Below the pieces are notes generated by a model. That model was not told the origin of the DNA and did not search any database. It saw only the letters and a list, made by a program, of their open reading frames with translations. A stretch of DNA of 64,000 nt from Guyanagaster necrorhizus (lineage: Eukaryota; Basidiomycota; Agaricomycetes; Agaricales; Physalacriaceae), in assembly GCF_019112545.1 (NCBI RefSeq), contig NW_025064892.1, positions 598,831 to 662,830 of the forward strand, read 5' to 3'. The position numbers and the translations under genes were made by a program. Below are positions 50,540 through 63,412 of the stretch, in pieces. Each line of letters opens with the position of its first letter. Position 1 is the first letter of the stretch.

Positions 50540-53500
50540 TTTTTAAGACCATTATTCTGATGGTTTAATTTAGGAATAGTTTATACTCATGTATGGCTTC
50601 ATCCATGTTCATCTGTTTCTCATTGATCTATTAGTTTGATTCAGAGCTATATCTCTTCCAACTGACAAGATAATCTATAGTTGTCATCATTTTCCCTCCA
50701 TGTGTCTTGACTTTTCATGTCTTGTGATCAAAGACTTGATCAATCTCATAGTGTTCTTCATTGTTAATGAGATCAGAAGATAGTGGAGGTTGTTGCTTCT
50801 GATTGAGAAAGGCAGAGGCTATGTATGATATTAAGAGTGTTTCATTAAAGGTATCATGGATGCACCACATAGTGGATAAACAAAGCTTATAGACAGAAGC
50901 TCTAATTTTGGCTAGAATAGAGAATGGTCCAGTCTGCTTATCTGTGAGTTTCTGCTTCAGGCAAGAGAGATGGAGGTTAATCATGTTGAGCCATACTTTG
51001 TTATTGATATTATAGAAGTGAGCCAGGCATCAGTGTTTGTCATACTGAGCTTTCATGATCTCAGCAGCCTTTTCAAGAGCTGTCTTCATTTTGAGGTGTA
51101 TTTTGGTCATTTCAGCTGTGAAATCTGTAGAAGTGAAGGTAGACATGCAGTATCATATTGTTTGTGTGATATGAGGGTGTCATCTATAGTTGATAAAAAA
51201 GAGGCTCTTGCCAGTGATAGAATAGATGTGATTGTTGTGTTGAAATATGGCTAGTGTAAGCCACTCAGCCCAATCATTCTGTTGGTAATTAATAAACATG
51301 TATAGGTATTTTTTAATTTTTTGATTGATGTGCTCAGTTTGTCTGTCAGTTTGTGGATGATAGGTGGTCAAGACATTACTGCAGATTCTGAGCAACTGGT
51401 ACAAGTCATCCAAGAACTTGGATACAAATTGTGGTCTGCGATCAGAAATGACTATCTGTGACATATCATATTTTGCATAGACTTCATCCCTAAGGATTTT
51501 GGCCCACTCTTCTAAAGATAGCTCCACTAAGCATATGATCAGGATAATTGTCTTTGAGAATCTGTTGATGATCACAATAATAGCATCAAATCTATTGCAG
51601 TCTGGTAGTCTAGTGACTATGTCTATGGAGATATGGGTCTATGGTTGTGTTGGTATCTCATTCAGATGAAACAGAGCAGATCAGACTCAGGTAGAGGACT
51701 TGACCTGTTGGCAGGTGTCACATCCTTTTATGTACTTGTCAATATCCTGTCTAAGCTTTAGCCACTAATACTCTCTTAACACTAACTTCTTCATTTTGAA
51801 AATCTCTGGATGTCTGGCAGTAGTGTGGTCATGGCTTAGAGAGATAATTTCTCTCTATAGTGCTGTGGCTTTTGGAATATAGAGTTGTCTGTCATAGTGA
51901 AAGAGACCATCTATTATGGTGACTTCTCATTCATGGTTTAAGGATGTGGTGATTCTCTGGTCTCAAAGGTTGGATTGTCAGACTGCACTTTAGATCCATG
52001 CATGTATTTTCTCTTCAGTTGGCATAATCAAGATATGAAAGTGTTCTGGTCTTAATAGGGTTACACCTCTATTGTCTCCTTCACTCTGACCATGATTGGT
52101 CTATCAGCTCAGAAGGTCAGTCTTCTTATTCACCACTCCTGCTTTGTGGTGTAATGTGTACTGATATTTGGAGAGTTCTGTCACCCATTGTGCTTGTCAG
52201 TGATTTAGCTTTTGCAGAAGTCAGAAGTATCACAGATTCTGATGATCCATACTTTGAAGGTTTGCATTGCCCTGATGAGGTAGTGTCACTATTTGGCCAA
52301 TGCTAGCATGATGGCCAGTAGTTCTTTGTTATAGATTTTATAGTTTCTTTTTATGACAGTTAATGTCTTAGAGAGAAATATGACTGGTCTCCACCATTCT
52401 GCCTGTTTCTGAGATAATACTGCTCTAATTTCTCCCTCACTGGAGTTAGCTTCTACTCTGAATTTTCCATCCTGTGTTGGTATGACAAGAACAATGTCTT
52501 CAGCTAATTGCTGTTTAAGATCATAGAATGCAGCTTGTTGTGATATTCTCCACACCCAGGCTGCATTGCTGGTGAGTTGTATCATAGGATGTATGATCTT
52601 GCTGTAATCCCAGATGAACCACTGGTAGAAGTTGGTAAATCTTAGAAAGCTTTGCAGCTCCTTCTTCTTCATCAGTTCCAGCCACTCAGTTACTCCTGCT
52701 ATTTTGATGGGATCCATCTGAATACTTTCTTCACTGATGATCACATCCAGATACTCTATCTCTAACACTTCAAATTTGCACTTCTCAGCTTTGAGGAATA
52801 ACTTGTGCTTCTTTATCAGCTGAAAGACTTATCATACAAGTCATCAGTGTTCCTCTCTATTCTTTGATATAATGAGTATGTCATCCAAGTAGATGGTTAC
52901 CTTCCTGGTAGTGATAAGATCTTTGAAGACATTGTTCATCATCCATTGGAAGGTCATGGGTGAGTTGGTTAACCTGAAAAATATGACTGTGGGTTTGAAT
53001 AGTCTCTGGTTCATTTGAAAGGTAGCCTTCCACTTGTCACCTTCTTTGATGTGAACATTAGTATATCCCCATTAGATGTCAAGTTTCATATAATAGCAAG
53101 CCTCTCAGAGTTTTTCCATTAGTTCTGATATCAGAGGCAGCAGATACTAGTTCTTAATAGTCATCTCATTCAGTTTGCAGTAGTCCTGCACTAGTCATAG
53201 CTTGCTATCCTTCTTTTTAATGAAGAAGAATGGGGATGCCATAGGTGACTTGAAAGGTCAAATTCATCTGCTTATAAGATTCTCCTCTAAGAACTTGTCA
53301 AGCTTGTGTTGTTTGAAGTGACTGAGCAGGTATATTTTGCAGTCAAGATTGGTATTGGCATTCAGAATCAATTTAATCACATGATCCCATAGCTTCAGTT
53401 TGGGTAATTCATTGAAGCTTTCTTTTGTAAACAGGTTCTGATAATCACATGCCCACTTAGGAACTATTTTCTCAAATGATCTCTTCTTTTCTCTCTCATG

Positions 53501-56500
53501 TGCTCTGGTGGCCAGATTATTGGCATGATGGATAGCACATATATGAGTTATCAAGTTGATTGCAAGTATCATCTCTCCATCCTTCATTTTCTCATCCCAG
53601 TGATCTTCTGGATTGGCATCAGGGAGGGTGAAAGGGTTTTTCTGACATCAACATTAGGCAAAAGTGATATGGTCAGTCTTCCAGTTGATTAATAGATTAT
53701 GGCAGATCAGCCAGTCATAACTAAGAAAATTTTTCTTAGTTTCTAGTTTGATGACTGCAAGATCAATTTGTTCCAAATGGTCTCTGATCATTAGTCAGAG
53801 TTTGACAAATTCTATAATAGATCCTGCCTGATTTTTAGTTCCATCAGCATTATAGACCAGAATAGAGGCTGTGATGGCCTTTATCAGAAGATGGTGCCTG
53901 TCAATAAAGACTTGATTAATTAAACTCTCTATACAGCTACTGTTGATCAGAATGGTTACTGTAAAGCTGGCTTGATTTGTGAGTGTCTGGATTTGGGCCT
54001 TGATGGTGAGGTTCTGTCCCTGGGTATTCTGTCTTTGGATGTACTTCTTCAGGCCTTGCAGTTCATCCAGCTATTTAAGGGTCTTTTCTTGTTTCTCTCT
54101 TTTTAGCCTGTTGGCTAAGTTGTCTGTCACCTCACTGACCCTGGTAGGATGAATCCAATTCTTCAGGGCTGTGATTGCTTCTTCAGATGTCTGAGCTTCT
54201 TTCACAGCTCACTAAGTCCACTCAGTGTCAAATGGTTTTAGCCAGCTGGTAGAAGCCTCTCCCCTTGTTCAGCCCATAGGCATTTGAGTCTCAAGTGTTC
54301 ATGATTCTTTAGGTGTAGTAGTAGGAGAAGCTCAGAGTATATTTGAATGCATGTAAATAGTAGTATCTACAGAATGCATATGAGTCTGACCTATAGTTAC
54401 TAGTAATACACCATTAAGTCCTTCAGCTGATTAAGTGAAATCACTCACTCATCAGCTCTATCTTTTACCTCTTCATCTTGAGTCTCCTTCTCTGAGCTAT
54501 TCAGTCCTTCTGCTTCCTTCTGCAGCTCAGCAATCTGAGTTCAAATATCCTCTTGGGTCTGTTTCTTCTTTGGGCAGTCCTGTGACATATAACTCTTCTG
54601 TCTGCAATTGAAACATTTTCCTTTCTTCTTGAGGCAGTCTATGTTTATTGGCTTTCTACTGCTGGTATAGGTCATTCCAGTTTCAGTTCTTTAAGCAGTG
54701 TAGAAAGGAATCAAAGTAGTGACAGTCTCCTTAGTCAAGGACTCTTCTTCAGTATTCTTTCTATTTCTGATTTGATAGGCCTTCTTCAGCTTGATCATAA
54801 TTCCTGTGCTGGCTGTCTTCTGTCGCATCCTTTCCTTATTCATTTCTGTAATCCTGGTCTTTCACACTTTATAGCTCTTTGAGATATTGGTGCCGATATT
54901 AGAAATCATGCTGATATATAATAGGAGTACCTCAAGTTTGAGGTATCTAATTATTCATCCATCATCATTGATGCTTTTTTATACTCTAGCCAGAGTGCTG
55001 AGTCACTTCAGTTTATCAAAGTATTCACTGGCAACTTTATCCCTTATTCAGAGCTCCTTCATCTTGTTCTTATGCACCTTCTGGACCATAAGGTCAATAA
55101 ACTTATCTCAGACTATCTGTTTGAAGATAGCTCAGGATGGGTACCAGTAGTGCTGCCAGATTGTGGAATGTAGTGTCAGGGTAATTAAAATCCACTATCG
55201 CTTGGCCTTGCTTTCAAAGTAAGAGACAGCAAAGGCAACTTTATTTATGTCTGTTTCTAGATAGGCTGTGTATACTTTAAAATATTATTCACAATCAATG
55301 AAAAAGCAATCAATATCATCTGATACACTCTTGAAGGAGTGAGGAGTTCAGATGAGATCAGATTTGCATTAAAGCATGACAGTGTTTAGGAGCAGCACTC
55401 CCATCAGATTTGAATATTCATTGAAGAAGGGTCACTTTCATTCTGTTGAAGATCCTGAAAAAAAGTGTAGAGAATTATTGTCAGCTATTAGACTTCTCTT
55501 GGGTATCATCTCTTTTCATACTATGCATCTGTCTTAGATGGTGAACTTCAGTCTCATGGCCTTAAGATCACCTCTGCTTGTTCTTTGATCAGCCTGTCTG
55601 GCTCTGGTGAGTAGTTAGCTTCCTTGCTAGATCCAGAGATTCCAAAAGCTGACAGGCCTAAAGGGTTTCTGAGTCTTAGGTCAAATGGCCCATATAGTGG
55701 CTTCTCAGCTAGATATCATGCTTTATGAGGGTCAGTAGCTGATAGTTCATACTGAGAGAGCAGCATATTCAGTATGAGATGGATTTTATACTGATAGGAT
55801 GGTAGTCTCTTTAGTTGGTCTTCAGGATGTGTCCTGTTATAAATATAAATTGTGTAGTTAGTAGCTGCATACTGTAATAAATGACCTTTCTCATCATTAC
55901 TTGTGCCAGAGTATTTTCTCCCTAGAGGCATCATTAACCAACTAATATCCTTCCATAAGAGGGCTGTCCCTTCCCAGTACAGCTTCTTGAATTCTTATTG
56001 TCAGTTATAGTTGATTTCTTCTTCAAGTGCCTTCTGGTTCAAGTCTCTATATTGTATTCATGTGTCAATCATAGTGGAGATGTCTTCATCATCCTCCTCA
56101 CTCTCCTCACTGCCCTCATCCTCTCTGCTATCCATTTCTGCCACTTTGAGAGAGTCAGCAGGCAGGTCATAAATAAATGCCTCAGATGCCCAGATCATTA
56201 CAAGGGAGCTCTCTGTTGGTTCTGGTTCTAGTATCAGGCTCAGAAGAAGGCTGTCAATGAGGTCTGGAAGACCCAGCCCTCTTGGCCTTTTGGTTCGACT
56301 CTCACTCTCTTTCTCTCTCTATTCTCATGCTATATCTGCAGAAGTCTCTGTAAAAGTTGTTGTTGAGAAAGAGGGTAGTGACACATTCATGAAGAAATCA
56401 TTGGAGAGCTCATTCAGAAATCCTTGTTTCTGGAGGAACACAGATTCCATACCCCCTGAGGATGGAGCTGGCACCAGACAGGAGAGAGCCACTACTCCCA

Positions 56501-57618
56501 GTGCTTTCTTTATAAGTGGGGAGTGGGGGTTCATAGTCATCATCAATGTTTCTGATCTTGTCTGCAGTGAGGATATTGCCATTGGCCCAGTGATCAGAGG
56601 CCTATAGGTCATTTCCATTGTCAGAGCTCCACTCCTAGAGCTCAGTACTAATGGGACTGGAGGGTTGATCTGTGGGTCTGGTTCATTTGGCTTGTTCTGC
56701 AGTGGTTCTCTCTTCTCCTTCATTATATAAGTCTTCTTCTGCTCCTTCATATAATCTATAGTAGTCAGATGAGGCTGAGCCTCACTCTGCAGCCTGTTCT
56801 TCTCATGCTTGCTGTCTGTGCTAATACTCATAGTAGGTGTCATCAGCCTCTCACTCATGCTGAGTGGCTTCTTCATTGGCTTTCCACTCCTTTTTAGAGG
56901 AGTTGTAGTCTTCTCTTTCTCACTGCTTAACTTTCATTCAGACTGAGTAGTGGGTGCCAGTTTCCTCAAAGTGGCTAGATGTTGAAGGGAGGGGACTAGC
57001 AGTTGAGGGGATAGGGCTTTCATGGGAGGTGACATACCTAAAACCTCTTCCTGCAAGTCTTGCAATCTCATTAATAGAGTCCCAGGCATGGTCTCCAATA
57101 TCAGGCTCATAGGAAGTGGTGGAAGAGTCAGAAGACAATGACTCCTTGAAGAAGTTGTCAAAGAGGTTCTTATCTTCACAGTTAGGAATGGGAGGTAGGA
57201 CCCATGGGACATGTGCTGGAATGTTGAACAGGTTTTGGAACTCTGTAATATAGTGATGCTCATCATCTTGGCTAGCTGTTCTAGGAAGTCCATCTGGTCA
57301 GAATTCTTCTTCTTCTTGAGTACTCTCTTTATTTATACCACTAGGCCCAGCTTCAGGTATGGTTCTGGTTATGGGCTGGAAGGAGACTCAGGCAGAGGGA
57401 GGGATGTCATGAAGGAGGAGGTCAGAAGTGATATTTCATAAGATCCATTAGATCTGTTGGAAGGATTAATAGTGCCTGACTATCTAAGCAATTATGGATT
57501 GATGTCTATAGCAAAGTTGTAGAATGGTGAGTAAACCTAAAAGCATTCCTATAATAAAAGCTAGTAGCTTAAAGAAGTCATTGGTTAAATCAGTAGTTGT
57601 GATATTGATAGCAGACAT
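50540..57618 (-). pseudogene. Gypsy B Gag-Pol polyprotein, broken
   Basis: Starts at ATG 57618, about 60 nt inside the 5' LTR. The first residues form a hydrophobic helix (IIGMLLGLLTILQLC). A proline- and acid-rich region follows, then capsid and a zinc knuckle (CFNCRQKSYMSQDC near 54600, with Tyr where His is expected). Protease lies near 53940 with NSSC in place of DSGC. RT keeps TIYLDDILII near 52880 and KLLAIM-type RNase H follows. The integrase core is VYAKYDMSQIVISDRRPQFV near 51450. A chromodomain remnant lies near 50590-50770 (HYEIDQVFDHKT, YLVSWKRYSSESN). Many stops. The His-to-Tyr and Asp-to-Asn changes are C/G-to-T/A transitions. Confidence 0.8.
57510..57618 (-). other. Conserved N-terminal membrane-like helix of Gag, gypsy B
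   Basis: Encodes MSAINITTTDLTND and then FFKLLAFIIGMLLGLLTILQ, then LCYRHQSIIA. From FF onward about 20 of 30 residues equal gypsy A, at the same distance from the LTR. Confidence 0.65.
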
Positions 57619-57677
57619 TTGGTTTCTTTCACTTGTGATGGGTGTAAAGAAAGAGAATTTAAAAATCTCAAACTAAT

Positions 57678-58127
57678 TGTTAGGCTCAGACAATATGTGA
57701 TCACTAATACATGATAAACAAATATTGTATCGTATTTGTATAGTCACATTTGAGTCTATTATCTGTGTAGCAGTATTATGTCTCAAGGTTAATACTAGTT
57801 GACTCAAGATAGAATAGTGATAATAAAGGATAGTTTGAGACTAGAGATACAGGGCATTGTCTATGCTACTTATCTACTGTCTGTCTCTTAGATAATTATA
57901 GCATTATTAATTGTGTGTACTCAAGTTATAGTGCTCATTGCTGTATTATACTATAGTTACCTATAAAAGGAATGTTATTCTGTTGTCTAAGCATCACTAC
58001 ATATTGTGAAACAATGGCCAATTGTGCTGACTAAGGTCATCTCACAGTCCTAAGTGCTAGGATAGGTGCTCTGACTAAGCATAAAATAAGGGTGAAAAAA
58101 GAGAAAGAAAAGTGAAAAATTGTAATA
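57678..58127 (-). repeat. 5' LTR of gypsy B
   Basis: 450 bp, plus-strand ends TGTTAGG...TGTAATA (the last base pair altered from CA by transition). Followed by the GTCTC duplication. Confidence 0.85.
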
Positions 58128-59318
58128 GTCTCTTCTTCAATCTTTGACATTAACATAATACTGCTCTCTGTTTCATCCTAGTGCCAGAAGGAATGGATAC
58201 TATTCCACTCACATATTCTCTCACCAGTGCTGCCATTCTCAATTATGATGCTATCATCATCATAATCAACTTCCACTGTAGTAGCATGTGCAGCAAATAC
58301 AAAATACCTCATAGTATTGACTATAGTGTTTGAGATTGCCTGGTTTGCATAGTGAGGTTGGCTAAAGTTAGCAGGGAATTGTCTCTCTTTTCTCTCTTCT
58401 AGCCAATAACAATTCTTAGTGATGTGTTTAGTCTTATCATGGGCCTTGCAATCTGGGTTGCAACATTCATATACTATGATAGAGATTCCAACTCCAGCTG
58501 CAAGTGCTTGAGAGTTGGCAGGACTTTTACCTGCTGCATGAAGCATGGCAGCATGGGTTTGGAGATGAAAAATCATATTAGAGGATATTGGCATGCCATA
58601 TAAACTTGAGAGAATAGGCATCCAGTGATCAGTCAGAATTATCAAGTGAATAATTATTCCCTTGAACTTCTGATCACTCAATGCTGTGGTTCAAAGATTA
58701 TTCACAGCTCAATGTTTCATATGCAAGTCAGCAACATGAATATTGATGTCACTGTTCCTGTCAAACTTTGCCATATTCAGCAATGCCTCAGCCTTAGAAA
58801 GGGCCATATTCATTTTCTTTGCATATTCCACAGCAACAGAGTCTCAGCATTCTTTTGCCATTCTGTTGGTCTTGACCCTTAGACCAATAGGATCAAGAAT
58901 GTTGAGGACAATGTTTAAGTGAGCAAGCTGATCATAAAAAACCCACTCATCATATGAGAGAGATAATGAGTATATGGGAGTAGAATCTGATGGAAGAGGT
59001 GTGATAGTAGCCATAGCTGTAGTAGTGGTGGCAGAGATGGCAGAATAGATAGTAGTTTCTGCAATGTATCCCCATAGGCCTTTTTCCTTCAGTAACTCAG
59101 TAAGTTGGAGTTTCCATGAGGCATAGTTCTTCTCATTAAAATGGCTACTCATATTAGGGAGGATATTGACTCTCAACATTAATGATATTATTTAGATGTG
59201 TAGTATAAAGTGATGAGGGTAGTGGTATAGTATAAATTCAAATGGTAAGTTGAGTTAAAATTCCATTGCATATTCTTTTTGACTGAGTAGTTATAGGCAA
59301 TAGGGCCTTATAATCTAT

Positions 59319-59581
59319 TGACAGAAGAATATATGTGAGTATCTCAGTCAGACACAATATAGATAAAGCAACTGTATTGAGTCTACTATATCTATTGATA
59401 AAAAATATATGTGAGTATCTACAAATGAGTATAAGTATCATAGTCATAAGCACAGTAGGAATATACATATCTCAGTCAGATATAACCTGAGTGAAGCAAC
59501 TGAGGCATACAGATAGAAATGGCTGAACTATATAGGTGATTGGGAAATGACAAAAGGTATAAGTATATATAAGATAAATAG
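59319..59581 (-). repeat. 5' LTR of copia C, truncated by copia D insertion
   Basis: Matches the 3' LTR up to GATAAATAG. The remaining ~50 bp (ending CCAACA in the other copy) are replaced by the start of copia D at 59582. Confidence 0.75.
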
Positions 59582-59789
59582 TATTGGGATAGCAATCTCA
59601 AGCAAGTATAAGAATGTACTCAAAGATATGATGCCAGTCAGTGGCAGCTGACTTGAATCATAATCTGGACTTATTTAGTATTTCATAAAAAGATCTTAAA
59701 GTAGTACAGAATATATTTAAATAGAACATCTCTCTCTTGAGAGACTAATTCTAATCCTTTGCACTGCTATCTTCTCTATACTTATAACA
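59582..59789 (+). repeat. 5' LTR of copia D
   Basis: 208 bp, start TATTGGGATAGC (TG altered to TA), end TTATAACA. Followed by GATTATAGGCTCTAG, the likely primer-binding site. Confidence 0.8.
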
Positions 59790-59989
59790 GATTATAGGCT
59801 CTAGCCATAACTGAACTTACATTGCTACTCACTTCACACTCTTTCATATTTTACATACACATATAGAACTGCATGGATAGCCAGTCCATGTATAGAATTG
59901 ATCCCCTTAAGGGCTCAGAAAATTACCTAACATGAAAAATCAAGATGATTAATATTCTAACCAATTTAGAACTAATTAATTATGCAGAC

Positions 59990-62900
59990 AGAAGCACTCT
60001 GGCTTTGGCAGATACAACACTGGTGGCAGATTAGAAGAAGAGCAACAGGAAGGCTCTTTCAACAATAAGATTGTGGGTTTCAGATGGCCTACTGGTATAT
60101 ATTGCTGATTCAAAGACTTTGGCAGAAGCCTAGAAAGCTCTGAAATATATGTATAAGTCCAGAGAATCTATGAGAATTATCCTTGTCAGAAGAAAATTCT
60201 TTAGAGCTCAGTGCAAAGAAGGAGGAAACATAGAGGAGCACATTAGAACTATGAGGTCCTATCAGGAGGAGCTGGCATCTCTTAAGCAGAAAGTTAAGAA
60301 GGAGGACTTCTCTATTATACTGCTTATATCACTTCTGGAATCATGGAATTCATTCATCTCATCAGTGGATACTGCTGACTTAAAAGATTCTTACAAGTTG
60401 ATTTTCTGAATTCTTCAGAAGGACATTTGATTAAAGAAAAAGACTTCTGATTGAACCATAACACTTGCAGCATATAGCAAGAAGTTCAATCTAAAAGTCA
60501 CATGTTATAGATATGAGAAAACTAGTCTTATCAGAACAAATTGCTCAAATAGAAAGAAGAATTTCAGAAAGTCATGGAAAGAGAAGGGAAGAGGCCAGAC
60601 TCAGACATACATTGCCAATTCAGACTCAGAAGAAGATGACTATGCATTTTGTCCAACAGATGTTGCACTTATATCACTCTCAGGAGTATCATGGCTAGAG
60701 GACTCTGGTACTATCAGATATATAGTCAAAAATAGATTATATTTTTCTGACTATGTTGAAACCCCAAGATATGAAGTCATTAGTGTAGGCAAATCCAAAG
60801 GCTTAGGGAGGGAAACTGTCAAGATTAAAATAGTTGAAGGAGAAAAGATCACTCCAGTCACACTAAAAGAGTGTATCTACTACTCTGATGCACTATTCAA
60901 TCTTATATTACTAGAGTGCATCACAGATGCTGGATTTGAACTCAAATTCAAAGAGTCCAGAATGGATATTATCTCACCACATAGTAAGACAATCAGCTAT
61001 AGAGATAAAATATCAAAGCTGTACAGCCTTAACATTATTGTTTCAGAAATAAATCAGACCCATGCTATGAAATCAGTCTGATCATGGTAAAAATGGCATA
61101 AAACATTAGGCCACTTAAATATAGGATTAGTAAAGAGACTATTTAGGAAGAAAATGGTCAAAGAGATGGATATAGATGAGTCAGCCAAGTCTCAGACAGA
61201 TTGCATAGCTTGCATAAAAGCCAAGCATCATACTAAGCCATTTCCACAGAAAGTCAAAAAAGACTATACTAAAATAGAGGAAATGATATTTTTGAATCTA
61301 TAGAGGCTGGCCTAAACTTAAGGTATCTATAGTGAAAGATATTATATAAGCTTCACAGATGAAAAATCTCAGAGAATAATGCTGTATTTTTTAAAGTCAA
61401 AGCAAGGTATGAAAATTCAAAAGAAGATCTAGCAGTATCAAAAATATATCAAAGTCCACAAAAAGAAGGATTTGAAGTTTATGAGGATTGATGAAAAGGA
61501 ATCTATCAATGAAGAGGTAAAAAAATATCTCCAGAATAATAGCATATAATTGAAATTGACTGCAGCATACTTCTCATCTCAAAATGGAGTTACTGAAAGA
61601 ATAAATTGGACTCTCATAGAGCATGCATATGCTATACTAGAAGAACATCACTTACTGAAGTTTCTATGGCCATGCAACAAATCAGCCTGAATTGCATCAA
61701 AGACTCAATCAAATTATCAGACACTTCATAATCCAAGTGCATGAGCTGTGAAAACATTGAAACAACAGAGTACCTCAGGAGAATCATCTTTGAAAGCTAT
61801 AAATATTGCAATAGACTATGCATGCATTAGAAAAACTGCAGACAATCTCAGTGATGAGCTATTAAACCTTGAAGAAGCCAAGACAAGGCCAGATTGGCAT
61901 CATCAGAAGAAAGCAATGGATGAAGAATACAATCTATTGACTTCTCTAGGCACATGACAGCTGAAAGAATTATCCAAAGACAGATCACTTATAGATTGTA
62001 AGTGGACTTACAGATTGAAAAGAGATGGTAATGAGAAAATCATCAGGTACAAGGTCAGACTTATTATAAAAGGATTCTCACAGGTATCTGACATTTATTT
62101 CTTCAAGACATATGCACCTGTTGTCAGGCTGGATATATTCTGTCTACTTATAGCAATTGCTGCTTAAAGAAACCTAATCATTCATGGAATAGATGTTGTT
62201 AGAGCTTACTTAAATAGTAAACTCAATGAATCCATTTATATGGCACAGCCATCTGAATATTCAGATGGGAGTGGAAAAGCAGCACATCTCAAATTAACAT
62301 TGTATAAACTCAAGCAATCTGGCCAAGTTTGAAATAATAAATTAAATGCTATATTTTTGGACTTGGATACACCAGATCGATCAGTGATCAATGTGTGTAC
62401 ATCAGACAAGTGAGTTCTGGTTCCATAATCATAGCTGTACATGTCAATGACATAACATTGCTTGCCTTAGATGATGAAACCATGTCTAAAATAAAAGAAA
62501 AGCTTAAGAAGAAGCTAAATGTCACAGACATAGAGGAGATTCTATATATATTGGGCATGAAGATAGACAGGAATTAGAACAAGAGCACTATCACTCTATT
62601 CCAAAAGACATATATTCTCAAAGTACTTGAGTGAATGGGCATAAATGACTGTAAACCAGTCAAAATGCCTATAGACCTGAATGTACAGCTAGAGAAAATT
62701 CTGACAGAAGACTCATGAGGTGTTGACATAGCCACCAGGCAATATTATCATACTGGTGTTAGATCACTAACATATGTGGCCAATAGATCCTGGCCTGATA
62801 TTGCACATGCTGTCACTGAATTAAGCAAGTATGTGCAAAATCCAGCTGCTGAGCATGTCACAGCCTTAAAGTGAGTTTTCTGCTATCTGAAGAGGACTTT

Positions 62901-63405
62901 AGACTTCAGAATCACATATGGAGGGACTATGAATGAGCTGATACCTTACTCAAACTCAGACTGGAGAGAAGACAGAACAGATAGAAGATCAATATCTAAT
63001 TATGTCTGTACCTATGCAGAGGAAGCTGTTACTTGGAGCTCAAAGAAACAGCCCATTATAGCCTTATCTACTATAGAAGCAGAATATGTGGCTCTTGCAC
63101 ACACAACCTGAGAAGTAATTTAGCTATGAGCACCCTTAACCAAATTAGAATTGCCATCTTATAAAGTAATAACTATTTTTATTGACAATCAATCAGCAAT
63201 CAAATTTACTGAAAACTCTATATTCTATGCACAATCAAAGTATATAGACATACAGCACCACTTCATTTGTGAGTGCATAGCTTCAAATGAAGTCAAAGTT
63301 TGGCACTGCATATCAGAGGAGAACTTAGCAGATATATTTACTAAAGATCTACTAAGATCATTATATGAGTATCTATCTGCAGGTATTCTAGAAACTCAGA
63401 ATTGA
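59990..63405 (+). pseudogene. Copia D Gag-Pol, broken
   Basis: Gag shows GGNIEEHIRTMRSYQEELAS (60149-60409) and a zinc-knuckle remnant CYRYEKTSLIRTNC near 60500 that has lost a Cys and the His. Protease shows WLEDSGTIRYIVK near 60700. The integrase zinc region is WHKTLGHLNIGLVKRL with CIACIKAKH near 61100-61230. RT shows IIHGIDVVRAYLNSKLNESI near 62170-62240 and AVHVNDITLLA near 62440, where Asn replaces the first Asp of the catalytic pair. RNase H shows PYSNSDWREDRTDRRS, VTWSSKKQPIIALSTIEAEY and DNQSAIKFTEN near 62940-63220. Stops of all three types are present. Confidence 0.8.
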
Positions 63406-63412
63406 GGGAGAG

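Larger units (their letters stand above)
41877..58127 (-). mobile_element. Ty3/gypsy chromovirus B, inserted in copia C
   Basis: Target duplication GTCTC at 41872-41876 and 58128-58132. The left (3') LTR is 41877-41890 plus 50120-50531, the right (5') LTR 57678-58127. The left LTR is split by gypsy A 14 bp from its end and has a ~24-bp deletion relative to the right. A polypurine tract (AAAAAGAGAGTAA, minus strand) precedes the 3' LTR. Internal order is Gag, protease, RT, RNase H, integrase and chromodomain, the Ty3 order. Without gypsy A the element is about 8 kb. Confidence 0.9.
38057..59179 (-). pseudogene. Copia C Gag-Pol, broken and interrupted
   Basis: The Gag N-terminus reads SSHFNEKNYASWKLQLTELL, then KEKGLWGYIAE (59179-58844), the usual copia Gag opening. 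A zinc-knuckle remnant CNPDCKAHDKTKHITKNC lies near 58440. The protease region shows LTFIDSGMSDYF near 41660 (active DSG retained). The integrase C-terminus is SEFDNQSKKYIFLEYSG plus DIIFDE near 40400-40500. RNase H shows ATITLSTVKAEYISLTHIVQ near 38360. Stops and frameshifts occur throughout. The coding block is split at 41876/58128 by gypsy B and near 38877-39347 by a solo LTR. Confidence 0.75.
37741..59581 (-). mobile_element. Ty1/copia element C, split by nested insertions
   Basis: The 3' LTR is 37741-38056 and the truncated 5' LTR is 59319-59581; they align over AGAAGAATATATGTGAGTAT and ATAGTCATAAGCACAGTA. The LTR starts TGTTGGAGAATATCC on the minus strand and is preceded by a polypurine tract (ATGAGAGAG). 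Internal order on the minus strand is gag (59179-58178), protease (41876-41535), integrase, reverse transcriptase and RNase H (to about 38150), the Ty1/copia order. The element is broken by a solo LTR (38877-39347), by gypsy B (41877-58127, which itself holds gypsy A) and at its 5' LTR by copia D. Without insertions it would be about 4.8 kb. All frames are damaged. Confidence 0.85.

Noticed and set aside
56257..56607. Plus-strand ORFs in gypsy A and B
   Set aside because: They are antisense to Gag-Pol and show no independent domain.
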